A stretch of 64,000 nucleotides of DNA from Brachycybe producta (GCA_036925085.1 JAUPFP010000010.1:1051001-1115000); one strand, 5' to 3'; positions 1 through 13,472 are shown, counted from the stretch's first letter. The notes: generated by a model from the letters alone, not told the origin. A program made the numbers and translations.

Positions 1-1887
1 TTGCATAAAAATCCGAACCCTAATAATTAATTAAACTTATTTTTCATGTTAGATTTCTAAATTTTTGTACTCAGCTTAGTTTATAGATTACATTAGAGCT
101 TCTTTTTTTAGATTAGGCACCTTTTTATTTTACGGTAATTTAGCGCATCCAAGCACTTTAAGTTGGAAATATTTTTTTTTCCTCCCAAATTTGTAACACA
201 TAAGCCTAGTCAGTCAAAAGTATAAAAATGTTAAATGTCAAATGTACCATTTCTAGACTACTTTTACGTGGATTTCGTAGTTTTTATTTTTTTAAATATA
301 ATCTCCATCATCATCAAAATCATCATCATCATTCTCATAATGGGATTGGAACTTTTTGCTTGTCAATGCACTTCGTTCGGTTAATACCCTCTAATCACTA
401 AGCTTATGGATACATTAAAATAAATTCCAATATCGATTGATTGTGTCGTCAGTCAAATAATAATAACCCATATAAACTCCAGAACTAAACTAAAATATAT
501 ATATAGGCCTATAGTTATATGGCAAATAATGCCTGCGCACGAAGAAATACTTAATGTATGCTAATTGGAGCCGGAAATGTTAGATATGTGATCAATAAAA
601 TGTTCTTCTTTTCTCAAAATATCCTAAAAGTAACTCTCTCTCGCTATTTGAGACTTCTTCAAACAAGTGGATCTAATCCATCTTAAAAAAAAACATTTAA
701 GAGGCTACTAATTACTAAACTAGGCTTATATACTAATTAGACAAGAGCATAAAATTCTAGCTTTTAATTGAACTGGATTTACTGAGGGGAAGAAAAAAAA
801 GCTAAAGCAAATCAATTAAGAATTTAAGATAATTAGAAAATAAGAAAAATGGCTAAGGGTATGGATATGGTTTTCTAAATTGATGTGAACTATACCACTT
901 TAATCACAATGCATAAAATATGTTAAAGTTGTTGTACATACCGGTATTTCAATGCTTTGTGTGTACATTGTTACATTTAAAAGTTTAATCCTTTTCAAAA
1001 TCTCGATTTATAGAAAGATTACAAAGAAACATCAATTTTTTTATCATACATAGTTTTAGTAATTGAAAAGTGGTGCGCCATATGTTATAATAATACAATA
1101 TGTTCAGGGGTTTTTACATTTGAAAAGACCTTTTTTTAAAATTGTCTGTACAATATACTCACAAAATGTTGGAACATGTTTAATTAATACAATTATTATA
1201 ATGCTGGTTTTTGTATTGTTTTAGTGAACAGTGAGTGTTTCTTAATTTAATTTGGCCACGAATCGACCTTTTTTATAATCTTTTCAAACATTATGGAACT
1301 CCAATTGTACTTTTGACATAAACCGTGCATAATATACTGTACACAGAGCTAGAAAAATACAAAAAAAGTGGATATGGATAACCCCCCCCCCCCCCCCCCC
1401 CCCCCCCGGTTGTCCGTTTCTCTTTCCTTATTCCTTTTCTTTTTTCTCTTTCCCTTTGATTCACAAAAGAACATGCTATGACTTCTTAAATTAAAATTAA
1501 TATTCTTATTAAAAATTCTGTTAATTCTATGTAACTATTATATTACTGTGTACAATTATATCAGGCGTGTGCAACTTCATTAAGAGTATGGGCCGGATAG
1601 CGAATTTTAAATAAATCCGTGGGCAATACCATAGGATGTTTATTGAAACGAATATCTTTTTTTTTAAAGTTAGCTTTACGAACAAAATTAAGTTAAGCTT
1701 AAGACAGATCACATACAGGAGTAATAAAAATCACAAGTCATTTTCAGCAGAGGGTCACTGTGATTGGTTTATTTGCTCCATTGGTGAAATGGGGTGGGTT
1801 CTGAAAATAGAAATATGCTGGCGGGCCAGATTCAGTGAAATTTCGAGAAGTCTTCACCGGCCAGATAAAATCAGGGCAGAGTCCAAA
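1..1887. other. AT-rich intergenic region, no gene seen
   Basis: No ORF with convincing composition or splice structure is visible. The ORFs here are short and follow poly-A/T runs. The only conspicuous feature is a long poly-C run near 1.4 kb, listed separately. Confidence 0.6.
1382..1407. repeat. Poly-C homopolymer of about 26 bases
   Basis: An uninterrupted run of C follows an AT-rich stretch and is followed by a pyrimidine-rich tract. The exact length is unreliable in any assembly. Confidence 0.9.
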
Positions 1888-2066
1888 AAAAAAAATCCAA
1901 AACCTGTTTCCCATATCGCCAACAAAGCAAAAGAAGAAAAGGGTTAAAAAAATAAACTGAATTATACAACAATGAGAGTAAACTCACTGAGATGCCTTTT
2001 AATATTAAATTACTAATAAACACAAACAAAACTACTGAACTCCCATTTAAAACTGAATTGTTGTCG
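1888..2066 (+). repeat. Dispersed direct repeat R4, copy 1
   Basis: About 178 bp, beginning near AATCCAAAACCTGTTTCCC and ending near AAAACTGAATTG. It recurs almost unchanged, in the same orientation, at 5719-5893. Only a few differences are visible, so the copies are recent. No terminal inverted repeats are obvious and the flanks differ, so the element type is unknown. Short ORFs over it are not credible genes. Confidence 0.85.
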
Positions 2067-3939
2067 ATAATTATCATTTACATTTACTTTTTATGGCGTG
2101 AAATTTATTAATTTTTTTCATTTTTTGGCGGAATCTAATATTTATTTAAATTTAATATTTATCAGTTTAGCACTACATTTGACTAAGTATTTTATTCATT
2201 AAGAATACGACCCTCTAAACGTTGCTATCATGTAGAGGTGAACAGGTATGAAGTTTGTTGACCCCTTCTCTACTTGGTCATTCGATAGATTTTTCCAATC
2301 CACTTTGAAATGAAGTGCTTAATTGATGGCTATGGTGCACCAATTTCGAACCACCTTGCATAATAAACCCTGTCTTGTGTTGCATATATATATATCGATT
2401 CGAAGATATATAGTGTCTCTATATATAAATATAGCTTGGAAGATAGAAAAAAAGGTGAAGTTGTCCTACTCTTTTTTCTCTTTTTCCGTTTTTTTTCTTT
2501 CTTACCTTCCACTCAGGAACTCCTTCCCTTTTTACACCATTTCCCTCCAGGGTCCTGTTTTGACATTTTTCTGCCCTCAAGTTGTGATGGATGGGGAGTT
2601 ACCTTACCTAGATGTATTTTGGGGGGAGGAGGAGGAGCAGGAGCAGGGTGGTGGCGGTTGATTCCTGATGTTACTCTATTTATAGAGATAAATATACACA
2701 CAAAGTGTGACGAAATGTGCCATTATTGTAGGCCTATCTAGCAGCCAAATTTCAAAGAAGATTCAGTCTTTTTTTTTTTTTCCTCTTCTTCTCTCACTTG
2801 ACGAATACACTTTTCGTGCAGATAGTTGGCTAATGACAAAGTAGAAAAGCTACATTAATTTGCATATTCATGTCATACTATAAGCTCTCTTCTCTGTCTT
2901 ACACTGTATCTCATTATTTGATTAAGCTTGTAAAAGGATCCACTTAAATTTTGCTTATAATAACACATTAACACATAATCTTTATCGAGTTATACCACAA
3001 GACAACAACGGATAGTCAAGTAAGTGATCACCTGTCTACAAGTCTCCCCCCATAAATATTTTCATTCTGGCAACTGTTGGCAGAAATAAGTTACATCTGA
3101 AGGTAGGAAGAAATAAACGGGACTTCTTCTTTTTATAAAAATTTCATGGTTCAGGTAATATATCATGTGATTTTGTCATTCATTTCTTTATTGTCAAACC
3201 AAAAAAAAAAAAAAAAGTAACTGTAAAAACAAAGCCTACGTTTTAAATCACTTAAGAAAATGTCATATTTTCACGTAAACCAAAGCCATTATTTTAGAGC
3301 CATTCAATTCAATCAGAAAACAAAAACAATCTTCTAATGGTATTGTCATACATCAATTGCGAATTTCTACCTGAACGTAAGGCTCAAATCTACAATGAAA
3401 ACCTCGTACTTCAACTTTAAAACTCAGATCTGAACAGGGTTTCAACATGGAAGAAACAGAAAAACACTGTTTAATAATACTCAATAAAACAGGGGTTTTT
3501 CCATGTTAGACATAATCCTGTTTCGATAGTTCAAAAGTTGAATTAGTGCCTTAAAGCATGAATTACACATGTGTGAACAACAAAAAAAAGCAGAAAATAG
3601 AAATTACAAATCATAAAGAAGGTTCTCCTCTATATTTCTGCTTCTGTTTTTTCTTTGGTTGAATGCAACACAAACATTAGGTCTACACAATGGGTGAAGA
3701 GGACCCATAAAATGTGCCTTAAGGACGCCTTCGTATTGACTGATATTATGTAATTCCATGTGGCAAGAAGAAACAATTTCATTCTTTGCTGCACACTTTC
3801 AGCGAAATATTTTCAGTCAGGTTTTTGTTTTTGCGCGTGTGGTCTTGGCCTTACTATAGTTTGGTCACACACGTAATATAATATAACGTTTGCGCAACTT
3901 TATAATGTATAGTCAAATTTGGTTATAGCGTCATTCAAT
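2067..3939. other. Intergenic, low-complexity and AT-rich
   Basis: This holds poly-T runs and a GGAGGA-rich patch near 2.63 kb. Several ORFs overlap one another here and are driven by simple sequence. No homology or splice structure is visible. Confidence 0.55.
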
Positions 3940-4185
3940 TTTTTTTTACTCGCTTCATAATATGTTTGTTTCTCTCTTAAATATTTGAAACTAATCCACT
4001 GCACGGGGGATCGAACTCATCGGCTGCAGTTAGCATCTCACGCTAACCACTACACCAGCTAGATAAGAGGGGATTGTAGTTAGTTTTACTTTTTAGACAT
4101 TTTTTTATATATAAAATCGAGTATCCCAAAAAAAACATGTTTTTTTGTTTAATTCTCTTGTTGTCATTTAAATACAGACTATTAG
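3940..4185 (-). repeat. tRNA-derived SINE-like repeat, copy 1
   Basis: On the minus strand, about 4070-3990 resembles a tRNA gene. It has an A-box-like GGTGTAGTGGTTAGCG and a B-box-like GAGTTCGATCCC, but the flanks do not pair as an acceptor stem. A body containing AAACATG within an A/T palindrome lies upstream, and the minus-strand 3' end runs into poly-A near 3940. A degraded relative occurs at 32715-32905. That makes a SINE-like retroposon more likely than a functional tRNA. Confidence 0.6.
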
Positions 4186-4253
4186 TAATTATTGTCAATT
4201 TTATTTTATACACGTTCGGTTTCCATAGACTTTTCATTTTGGCACAATTCTTC

Positions 4254-4619
4254 TCAAAGGACTGACTCCTTTAGTTTTAATCTTGCATTTTCGATTGTAT
4301 GAACAGTTAAGTTCGGTAACTTAAATTCACAACCAACTGGCCGAGTTGTCGTTATATCAGAGGTCACAATAACGGAGTTTGACTGTATATGAATAGATCC
4401 CAATGCATCATCAATCTGTCCTCCAGTTAGAGAATATATCGGCGTGTATCTGATATGGTGTGTTTCCCCTTCGAAGTCCAGACTCCAGGACTTCAAAACA
4501 TATGGCAAATTCGTTTTATTGCATTGTGTGAAAGAAACAGATTTCTGAACTCTACCTAATGTAACAACAGTCCAAGACTTAAAACAGCTATTAGGAACTG
4601 CTTTAGTGACTATCACCAT
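4254..4619 (-). CDS. Hypothetical ORF, possible isolated exon
   Basis: 121 codons with a balanced amino-acid composition, unlike the simple-sequence ORFs nearby. Cysteines occur in NSCFKSW, TQCNKTN and VGCEFKLP, and the middle is Ser/Thr- and Ile-rich. The frame stays open a few codons upstream of the ATG to an acceptor-like AAACAG, so it could be a terminal exon. I recognise no family. It sits between a SINE and a hAT-like element, so it may instead be a transposon or retrocopy remnant. Confidence 0.3.
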   Translation of the reverse strand: MVIVTKAVPNSCFKSWTVVTLGRVQKSVSFTQCNKTNLPYVLKSWSLDFEGETHHIRYTPIYSLTGGQIDDALGSIHIQSNSVIVTSDITTTRPVGCEFKLPNLTVHTIENARLKLKESVL

Positions 4620-4849
4620 GGAAGATGTCCAAAAGCAGTGCTGTTTTTATCCATTAAGCACAATAGGCAAAGTGCCTAGGGCCTACAAGCATTTAATACA
4701 AATATAATACCCACAAATTAATTTTACAAAATCGACTTTAATAAATATTTTATGTTTACTGTTACGTTGGAACGTATGGCGCATAATTCCAAAGACAAAA
4801 TCAAAATTAACTGAAATGCTAAGAGCAGGGGGGGGGGGGGGTATTTATG

Positions 4850-5043
4850 GTCCTCGTACGTCTGTTGAACCCTCCTGAATTCATTTCAGTGCTTTTCAGG
4901 GCATCTGGAAGACATTCATTTTTTGCCATTTTTTGAAAATTTTCCAAAATTTAATTTTTGCCAATTTTTACTTTTTCTGAATTCATGGGTTTTTATGGTC
5001 TTTGATAGTCTGTCGGGCCCTCCTGACTTCATTTCAGTGCATT
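4850..5043. repeat. Short internally duplicated repeat
   Basis: CCTCCTGAATTCATTTCAGTGC near 4870 recurs as a close variant near 5020, about 150 bp apart, with Phe/Leu-like T-rich sequence between. A similar style of duplication is seen at 28120-28345. No coding potential is seen. Confidence 0.45.
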
Positions 5044-5334
5044 CATAGGCGTAAATTAGGGGGCGCGTGGGGTGGCGGCCGCCAACCTCCATAAAATAAA
5101 TTAATTTTCTTTCTTTTTTTTAAATTATTTCTCATTTTTTTGTAATAAAAACAGGATACAAGTTGACACATTTGTCACCAATTTATCTGTTCCTGTTCAT
5201 GCGGGCCAGCATGAAGCATTTTTAATGCCCTAACAGTTCAATCCTTCCAAAAATGCAATGCAATACTAGGTCTTTTTTGTTCTTGGTCTCCCAACTCTTG
5301 CCACCCCACTTTTCAATCCCAATTTACGCCTATG
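5044..5334. mobile_element. Non-autonomous hAT-like element
   Basis: About 290 bp with inverted ends. The left end begins CATAGGCGTAAATTAGG and the right end finishes AATTTACGCCTATG. A clean 8-bp target duplication is not visible. The interior has no transposase. Confidence 0.6.
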
Positions 5335-5718
5335 TCTTAGGGCCTCCTAATGTCTGAACACGGCCCTGTTCAAAAGAGCTATAGGGAAAAAAAATTTTGT
5401 GCAAAAAAAAAAATGGTTTCAAACTTTGTAGCCACTCTGTACAACACGGCCCAAAAATATTACTCAAGAATTGAATGTAGACTTTTGTCTTTTACTGCAA
5501 TCTGTAATAAGCTTGCTTTAAGCATTTACTTGGTAAAATAACCAGGCTGAAATCGAATATAATGTCGACGACGTATATCGACCTCAACTTCAAGCAAGAT
5601 TCGTGAAAATGAAATAAAGCAGAAAAAGAAAAACATAAGCAAGCTTCAGTGCTGAAGGAGAAAAATAAATATAGAAGTTACCTTTATCAAGTCACAAGAG
5701 AAAAGCAAAACAAAAAAT

Positions 5719-5893
5719 AAAATCCAAAACCTGTTTCCCATATCGCCAACAAAGCAAAAGAAGAAAAGGGTTTAAAAAAAATAAACTGAATTATACAACA
5801 ATGAGAGTAAACTCACTGAGATGCCTTTTAATATTAAATTACTAATAAACACAAACAAAATTACTGAACTCCCATTTAAAACTGAATTGTTTG
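5719..5893 (+). repeat. Dispersed direct repeat R4, copy 2
   Basis: Near-identical to 1888-2066 in the same orientation, about 3.8 kb away. Differences include one extra A in a homopolymer and an isolated substitution. Confidence 0.85.
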
Positions 5894-7333
5894 AAGACAA
5901 TTATCATCCAATAATGATAACATGACATTATTTTTAAATTTCCATACATTTTTCAAGAATTTTTTTTATTCCATACGCCTATTACATATTGAAATAACAT
6001 TTAAATTTTTATAATATACTGCCTTTAAATGAGGTCACTTCAATTTTGCACAACTTTACTACTGGTAAAAAAAAATACCTCTTCCATTCAAGCAACAAAG
6101 AAGTGGACCACCTATTGTTATGGTAATAATAACCGTTTCCAAATAACACCACAACTAACACATACATGTACAGTTGTACACAAATACCACAAATACACTA
6201 CTTCAACTACCAGGTACTGACTGACATTTTCAAATCAAATACTATTTACAGCACAGAAACACGTCACTAACAGCTATGGAAAAATAACAACCCAAATGTA
6301 ATTAACTTTTTCGTAATTGACGGGTAAATTTTATCAATTTATGTTAATATTTTATGAAAATCTTTATTGAAATCAAAAAGTACATCATATATTTTAGAAC
6401 ATCTTCATGTAAAAATGTGTCAATTTTGTCTTAATACTTTTTTTTTAATTATTAATTAAAATTCATAAGCCAATCTATCAATTTCAAATGTATGCGCGCC
6501 GAGATTGTTGCCATATAATAATAAAATCCTAAACATGACCATGCTAAATATCAGTCTAGGCATTTTCAGGGCCTTTTGTGAATGGTTTTGAGTTGATAAA
6601 AAAATTGTCACTATTGTTAATAATAATTTGAATAAAATTTAAGACAAAACTGACAATTTTTTTTTTACATAAAGATGTTTGTTCTATATTTCAATCAAGA
6701 TTTTCAGAAAATATTGACAGAAACTGATGAAATTCATCTGTAATATGGTCGCTATTAATTTTTCCATAGGTTTATGCAAATCTATCTACTTTAAAGTTAT
6801 TTATAAGCTACTCTTAATCAGACGAGCCAAGTAATTAGCCACGTTGCAATCTAAAGTAGAAAAACCACTTAACTGTTTTCAGCGGAATGTTCCGCAACTG
6901 ATTAGTATCGTAATGTTGAAAACAATTCCTAGAAACTAATTTCAAAACATAAGCAGGTAAAAATTTGATGATTTCATCTTATTTGCTTTTTTTTTAAACA
7001 TAATAGTGAATATATGTCCCTTTATATTTGTCTTCATTCAGTTTAACACTTTGAATTCTGTCACACCCAACATAAATTTATGTTTTTTTTTCTGACATTG
7101 TAAACAACAAAAAAAAACAACAACTAAAAACTGACCAATCAGAAAAAAAAACCCATCCCAAACTGATTTATGTAATAGTTAAACCCGTACCGTATATAAT
7201 ATAATAGAATGTTTTGTTATTCCTTCCAGAGCTTCAGACGAACTGGACACAAATACTAATAATAATGTAATTTCAATTTAATCTCAAAGATTACTTTTTT
7301 TTTTTCTTATTACTTTTCAAATAAATGTAAAAG
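5894..7333. other. Intergenic region upstream of the PLD3-like gene
   Basis: AT-rich, with no supported gene. It should contain the promoter and any 5' untranslated exon of the phospholipase D gene, but I cannot place a transcription start. Confidence 0.5.
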
Positions 7334-7405
7334 ACGGTGGTGGAAGACTGTGGTAAACCAGATCTCATACAATTGGAATTGGAAAGAAGTGACAACCGTT
7401 ATGCA

Positions 7406-10400
7406 ATGGACAAAGACAAAGACGAAAGGTGGAATGGATGGCTCAAGCCTTCCTGTATTCCAATCAGTATTATCCTCATTCTAATCGTTCTGGTCGTACT
7501 CCTACCACTCATTGATCAACACAAGAATGCCGTAGATCAAGAACATGTGAGGAACTTCTTACGATCGTGGGACAGGTGTCAGAACAGATGCAGGTAACAT
7601 TCTACACACAAAAAAAAACATTCGACATTTTCTTATGATATTTATTCTAAAAACCTAAACCTGTTTTTATGTGTCTCATATAGGTTCACTATAGTGGAGA
7701 GTATCCCAGAAAATGTCACCTATGTGAATGGTTCAACCGTGTATCCATCAATATTTGATGGTTGGATGAACTTATTGGCAATATCCACAAAAACAATCAA
7801 TATAGCCTCGTCTTACTGGACATTACGTGGAAGTGACACACATTTCACTTCAGATGAACAGGTAAATTTATGTAATGGTTCACCACATTTACCAGAGCTA
7901 AGCTACGTTTAGACAGAAAACTAAGTAGTAATTCTAAAATTTTATTGAATATTTAATGAAATATAAGAATTTTTAAATGAGCTGGCGTTTACACCTCACC
8001 AGAGAGCCGAAAGGCCAAGGCAAGAATGAAACTGGCGTCCCCTTAATATTATCATTCGAGTTATTTTTGCGCCTCTAAGCTTTGCGCCCCCGAGGCATTA
8101 GCCTCAATCACTTTACCTTAGTTACGGCTCTGCACATCACAGCCGCCAACTGCATTTGTGCTACTGTGCTGAAGCACTAAATGAAGGTTTCTAAGGTGTG
8201 CACAGTACCTCTTAGAATTTTTCAGTTTTAACGTTTTTTGTCCAATTTTATATAAACACCTGCCAAATAGAATCCCTTATGAATTTTTTTAACGCTGCGC
8301 ACTCAGTTTAAGCTATCAACTGGTTGAGCACTCATTCGAATGATGTCATTTAAGGTACTTTGACTAGCAAGATATAGCCTCTTGTAACAAGCAACAAATC
8401 ATCCTGTTATCAAAGCAGACCGATGGTATGCAAACCATGGCCGTAACTATAATGAACTTTACTAGTCCTCCAGACCAGGTCCTTACTTCAAGGAGGCCCA
8501 AAACAACATACAATACGAATCATATGGGTCATAAGTTATGAACCTGACACATACTACTGAGCACCCTTGACGTTTTTTTTGTTGTTAGAAGTTCGCGCGC
8601 ATTTTACACCAGGCTATTCGTACAATCAATTTTTTCTTGAAAAGTTAACCGGAGCAAAACGGGACTTTTCCTTCTGAGTTGATCTGGTATTACGGAATTC
8701 TTTAAATAAAATGACCTAGAGGCCACAAGTGACAAAGTTATGCAACCCAATATAAAGTATACATTATACCACAAATGCAAGATGACTACAAAACCTAGAA
8801 ATTAATTGTCTTCAGAAATTAACAGCCAGAAAATCTTCCCCCTTCACCCAAAAAACCCCAAGACTTTTGAAAGTTCCAAAAGAATACATTGAGAGAATTA
8901 TTACTTTGAAAACGCGTTTTATGCTGCCATTGGACTAGATTGTACTTCTACCATAAGCCGTCTGCGCTGCATTACGAAATTATTCGAATTCAAATCAAAC
9001 TACAATGCAACAATAATGCATTCATTGCCTATTTCTTATAAGAAACAAGAACAGAATTCATTATTAAACAGCACGGTAGAGTCTCTCGAAAGAAGGTTCG
9101 CATTCATTCATTTGACATGTGTTTGTGTGTTCGCACAATGTATGTTTGACATTTTCATCGTTTTGCACTTTAATAATACAGTAGTAGATAAGAGAGAAGA
9201 CACACAAGAAACATTCTTGAGTCGATCTCATCCACTTTTTCTCTACACTTTGCAACACACACAAAATAAAACTTTCATCGTGGTTGTACACGACGAACAC
9301 TGAATGAAGGACAGTTATCTACGAACATTGTATCGGATGTACCTCAATGGGCATGGGCATTCAATAATGAATGTTTGTTTGTTTGTTGTTTGAGAACTCA
9401 AAACAAAATCAACTATGCAATTTTTCATTGGCGCAGATGGATACATCTCGAAATCCCTCTCCCTTCCATCACCATGCACCTACCTACCCACCCACCGAAT
9501 CTTCAAACAAACTATTTATTATATTTGTCAAGCTTAACGTTACAAGTATATGTAGCTATATAGTTGCTACAGTGTAAGCACTTCTTTCAAATGTGCATTA
9601 TAAAAATTTCAATGTCTTTTTTTAGACAAGAGAGCTGTTCCCAATATAATATACGTACGGCAATATTGCAAACATAGCAACTATTTGGTTCTATGCGCGT
9701 TCATGAATAAGTGATTCAGTCAAATACATAAAACATACATAAGAAACTTGGCACATAATGAAAATATAGACTACTATATGGTATCATAAATAGAGAGAGG
9801 GGCGGGGAATGGGAAGGGGGAGAAAAAAGACAAAAAAAAAACCAATGAAAACGGTTTTCTTACCTTGTCTTCAGAATTTCTTTTGTATTCAATGGTCCCC
9901 TTGGTCACTATTCGGTCAATCTCGTCAGTATTAATGTGAAGAGAAAAAAAAAACCAAAATCCCAGTTTGTCGTTGTCGTTGTCCCCCCAGAAAGAACAAT
10001 TCTGAAAAACAAACAAAAGACTTCATTTAAAATTATAATTTAATAATTTATAATATAAATCTCAAAGTTAATCCCATATGTGTGTGTTTCTTGAGCTTGT
10101 TTTGTTTTTATTACACAAACAGGGTGAAATCATTTTCAAGGAGTTAATGCGTGCTGGTACAAAGCGTAATATTTCCATAAGAATTGCTCAAAATCAACCA
10201 TCTCACTACCAACCTAATCATGACACCGAGGACCTTCAAGAAAAAGGTTTCGGGGGAAAAAAAGATAATCCATAAATTAATAGGCTAACATCTATATCCC
10301 AATTCTCAAATGTAATAATGCAATTTTGTGTGACAGGAGCTGCCGATGTTCGAAGTGTCAACTTCCAAGCGCTCATGGGAGCCGGAATATTGCACACAAA

Positions 10401-11910
10401 AATGTGGGTCATCGATGGTCAACATTTCTATCTGGGCAGTGCAAACATGGATTGGAGATCACTCACTCAAGTAACAATGCAATTTTATAAATACACATAT
10501 TGGTAAATATAATAATGTGGTTCGGGTTTTTTTGTTGTTGCATTCAGGTCAAAGAAGTGGGTGTCATTGTTTACAACTGCAGTTGTCTGGCCGAAGATAT
10601 GGACAAATTATTCGAAATTTACTGGATGCTTGGAGTTCCTGGTGCAGTCATTCCGGATAAATGGCCAACGTGGCTAGAAACTGAATTCAATGAAACATAT
10701 CCAGCCATTCTTCCACTCAATGGCACGGTTTCCCAAGTTTACGTCGGTGTAAGTTTCTTTCATTTATATTTAATTTCGTCTATTTACCGCTTTAAATCAG
10801 TCTGACCTCTGTTTAAACAGATGACAGCATAAATAATTTCGTTTGCCGCCTTTTATTATTTAAGTTTTAATTCATTTTATTGAACTATCAAGAGTTCTCC
10901 GCCGCCAATGTGTACCAAGGATAGAACTACTGACATCGACGCCCTTTTAAATGTTATAGAGGATGCAGAAAAGTTTGTCTACATTGCTGTTATGGACTAC
11001 TTTCCAATTACAATCTACACAAGGAATAGCAAGTACGAGGATCTGTCACGGCTGCTTAATAATTAATCGAAATAAAAAAAATTAAAGTTTCATAAACAGC
11101 TGATTTTCAAACTCTGGTTATTCTGCGCTTCAGAAGAGCAACACTAAGAAGAAAATGAAAGTGTGTTAGAAACCAGAATAGTAGTTGAATCACTTTATTG
11201 TGTAGTATCATTCATATCGATATCTTTCAAAGTAAACTTTTTATAGACAAAATTTAAAAAAAAAATATTGTAAGTGATTCAGCTACCTGTCTAGTTTCTA
11301 ACACACTTTCAAGTTTCTTTTAATGTTGCTTCTGAAGGAATAACCATAGTTGCGGGCGCGTTTACACTTTAAAACTTTGGAATGACACTTGGGTCTATAT
11401 TCTCATTTTTACCTACAATAAAAGTGATAATTTTATTTGAAATTATCTGAAATTATCTGAAACCAGCAAATTTTTTTATCAAATATTTTTCTAGTTTCCA
11501 TTGTTTTTTTTTTACACAACATGGTGTCATTTCCATTTTTTTGACTTTTCTATTATTAAAAAAAAAACATCAGCTTTCTGATCGTTTTCCTGTGCGATTT
11601 TTAAACTTGTCAAGTTTCATCATAAAATCGGTCATCAAGCGAAGCAACCCATCGGGAAAATGCCCGATTTCATGATAGGCCAGTAAGCCATGTTTAAAAC
11701 CAACTTAATTGAATTATTATAGATTTTGGCCTGTCATCGACGACTCAATTAGAAAAGTGGCCATCGAGAAAGGAGTGAAAGTGAGATTGTTGGCCAGTCA
11801 CTGGAATCACACATTACCCAGCATGCCCTACTATCTCAACTCACTCGCAGCTTTAAACAACTCCTATTCCGGCATCAATATTGAAGTGGTCAGTATCTAA
11901 TATAAGCAGC

Positions 11911-11980
<70 letters not shown>

Positions 11981-12465
11981 CATCATAAGTCAATACTAAT
12001 TTAAGTGTGTATTTTTAGAAACTATTTGTTGTACCCAGTTACACAAAGGAACAATCAGCAATCCCATATGCAAGGGTTAACCACAATAAATACATGGTGA
12101 CCGACAAAGCAGTTTATATTGGTAAGTTTCGGAGTGAATTCAAGAGTTGACAAACTTCAGCAAAACTGAAATTAATTAAATTTTACCTGCGTGATACTTT
12201 ACTTCTGTTTGTTATTTGTGTCTTGAACAAAGGGACGTCCAACTGGTCGGGCGATTATTTTATAAGTACCGGAGGAGTTTCAATTGTCATTAACCAAACA
12301 AATCCCTTTCATAACTCAACAAAAAACACCGTCTCAGACTCAAGTGTGCAAGAGAACAACATTAGTGTATCTTCGGCTATTCAGGGAGACATGAAAGCCC
12401 TTTTTGAACGAGATTGGACATCCGAATACGCACGCCCTTTGAAGGAATTCATTGACAAGGCTTGA
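7406..12465 (+). CDS. PLD3: Phospholipase D3/D4-like lysosomal 5'-3' exonuclease
   Basis: Nine exons: 7406-7593, 7684-7861, 10123-10246, 10337-10470, 10548-10748, 10893-11032, 11723-11888, 12019-12121, 12233-12465. They join in frame to 488 residues (human PLD3 has 490). Residues 17-36 form a type II transmembrane anchor after a short charged cytosolic tail. Two HKD motifs are intact: HTKMWVID at His183, followed by LGSANMDW, and HNKYMVTD at His399, followed by [11 protein letters not shown]. In the family these act together in the lumen to degrade single-stranded nucleic acid or remodel lipids. The frame is open upstream of Met1 to an acceptor-like AAAAG at 7333, which suggests a 5' UTR intron. 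ATG 7406 was chosen because it gives the family length. AATAAA lies near 12616. Exon 3 uses the weak donor GTTTCG. Confidence 0.93.
7862..10122. other. Intron 2 of the PLD3-like gene
   Basis: A 2.3-kb intron, the longest of this gene. It contains fragments ending in sequences such as TTAGTTACGGCTCTG (near 8125) and GGCCGTAACTATAATG (near 8440), which resemble hAT-type termini. ORFs near 9.0-9.6 kb are unsupported. Confidence 0.5.
11085..11375. mobile_element. Palindromic repeat R1, copy in PLD3 intron 6
   Basis: A foldback with left arm AAGTGTGTTAGAAACCAGAA and the inverse right arm near 11300 (CTAGTTTCTAACACACTT). The outer sequence includes GGCGCGTTTACACTTTAAAA. It is one of about 13 copies in the window. 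Confidence 0.8.
11917..11978. repeat. (AT)n microsatellite in PLD3 intron 7
   Basis: About 30 uninterrupted AT dinucleotides just after the donor of exon 7. Confidence 0.95.
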
Positions 12466-13472
12466 AAATACCTTGGGTCAAAGTTTTTAAATTTTGTCTA
12501 CAAATTCTTCCTTCTCCTCCTTCTGTTCTTCCATTCAAATCTACAAAAACACAACAAACAAGAAAAACAATTAAAATGCAATCACAAATTGTTCAACCAT
12601 GTTTCTAGAAACATTAATAAAGCAAAAGTGCCTTGCATAATTTAATATGCAAGAAAAAAAAATGACAATGAAAAACTCTAAATTTAATTATGAATACCTG
12701 TAATCTAATAATCATGAATAAGAAGAGAAGTTATTAAAAACTTATGAACTCAACTTAAGGGAAAAACTTGTAAATAATAAAAAATGAAAATTAATTTGGA
12801 AGGAATCAAGAAGAAGAAAAAAGTGAATGGAGTCAAATTGCAAAGATTTTTACAATTTCATATTTGCCATTAATTTCCAGGTTTGTAATATGAATTCTAC
12901 TTAACGTGAACGTGTATGTACAAGAAAATATATTTGTCTTTACATAATTATCATATAGAATTCAATAAATGTCAAATTCACAAGCTGGAATTGTGGATAA
13001 AAAAACAAGAAAAAAGCCAAGTATCTTTTTTGACATTATTTTAACTTTTCTCTATACTAATTGAATAATAACTTGCACTTTCTATAATAAAATTTTTGCT
13101 TTTTTATATAAAAAGAAATATTACACATTTTAAACCATTCGATTTTGATGTCATTAACTACTTTATTGTGTATTTTATATAATTATGCCTCTTATTATGA
13201 GCTTTTTATATTTGAAATTAATTGCCAATTATTCCTAACAATTAGCAACCCCTTGGTTAAATCAGTCAAACAGAAGATTTGATTAGCGTAAAAACTAAAC
13301 TGAACATTAAGTTCTATTGTGCTAATCTGAACAACAGCCTTCTATTGATTATTTCAAAGACAAATAACAATAAGTTCATCCTACAGTAGAATTACTCTCA
13401 ATTGTTAATGTTTGTTCAGATAAAAGCGTTTTCAGTTTCGAACTTAAGGCACTTTTACTCTCCGTTTTCACT

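Noticed and set aside
3985-4072. A functional tRNA gene on the minus strand
   Set aside because: A- and B-box-like motifs exist but the acceptor stem does not pair, and a degraded relative with the same flanks occurs at 32.8 kb, so it is treated as a SINE.
9016-9577. Several ORFs of 62-95 codons in PLD3 intron 2
   Set aside because: They overlap on both strands, lack splice support and resemble no family.
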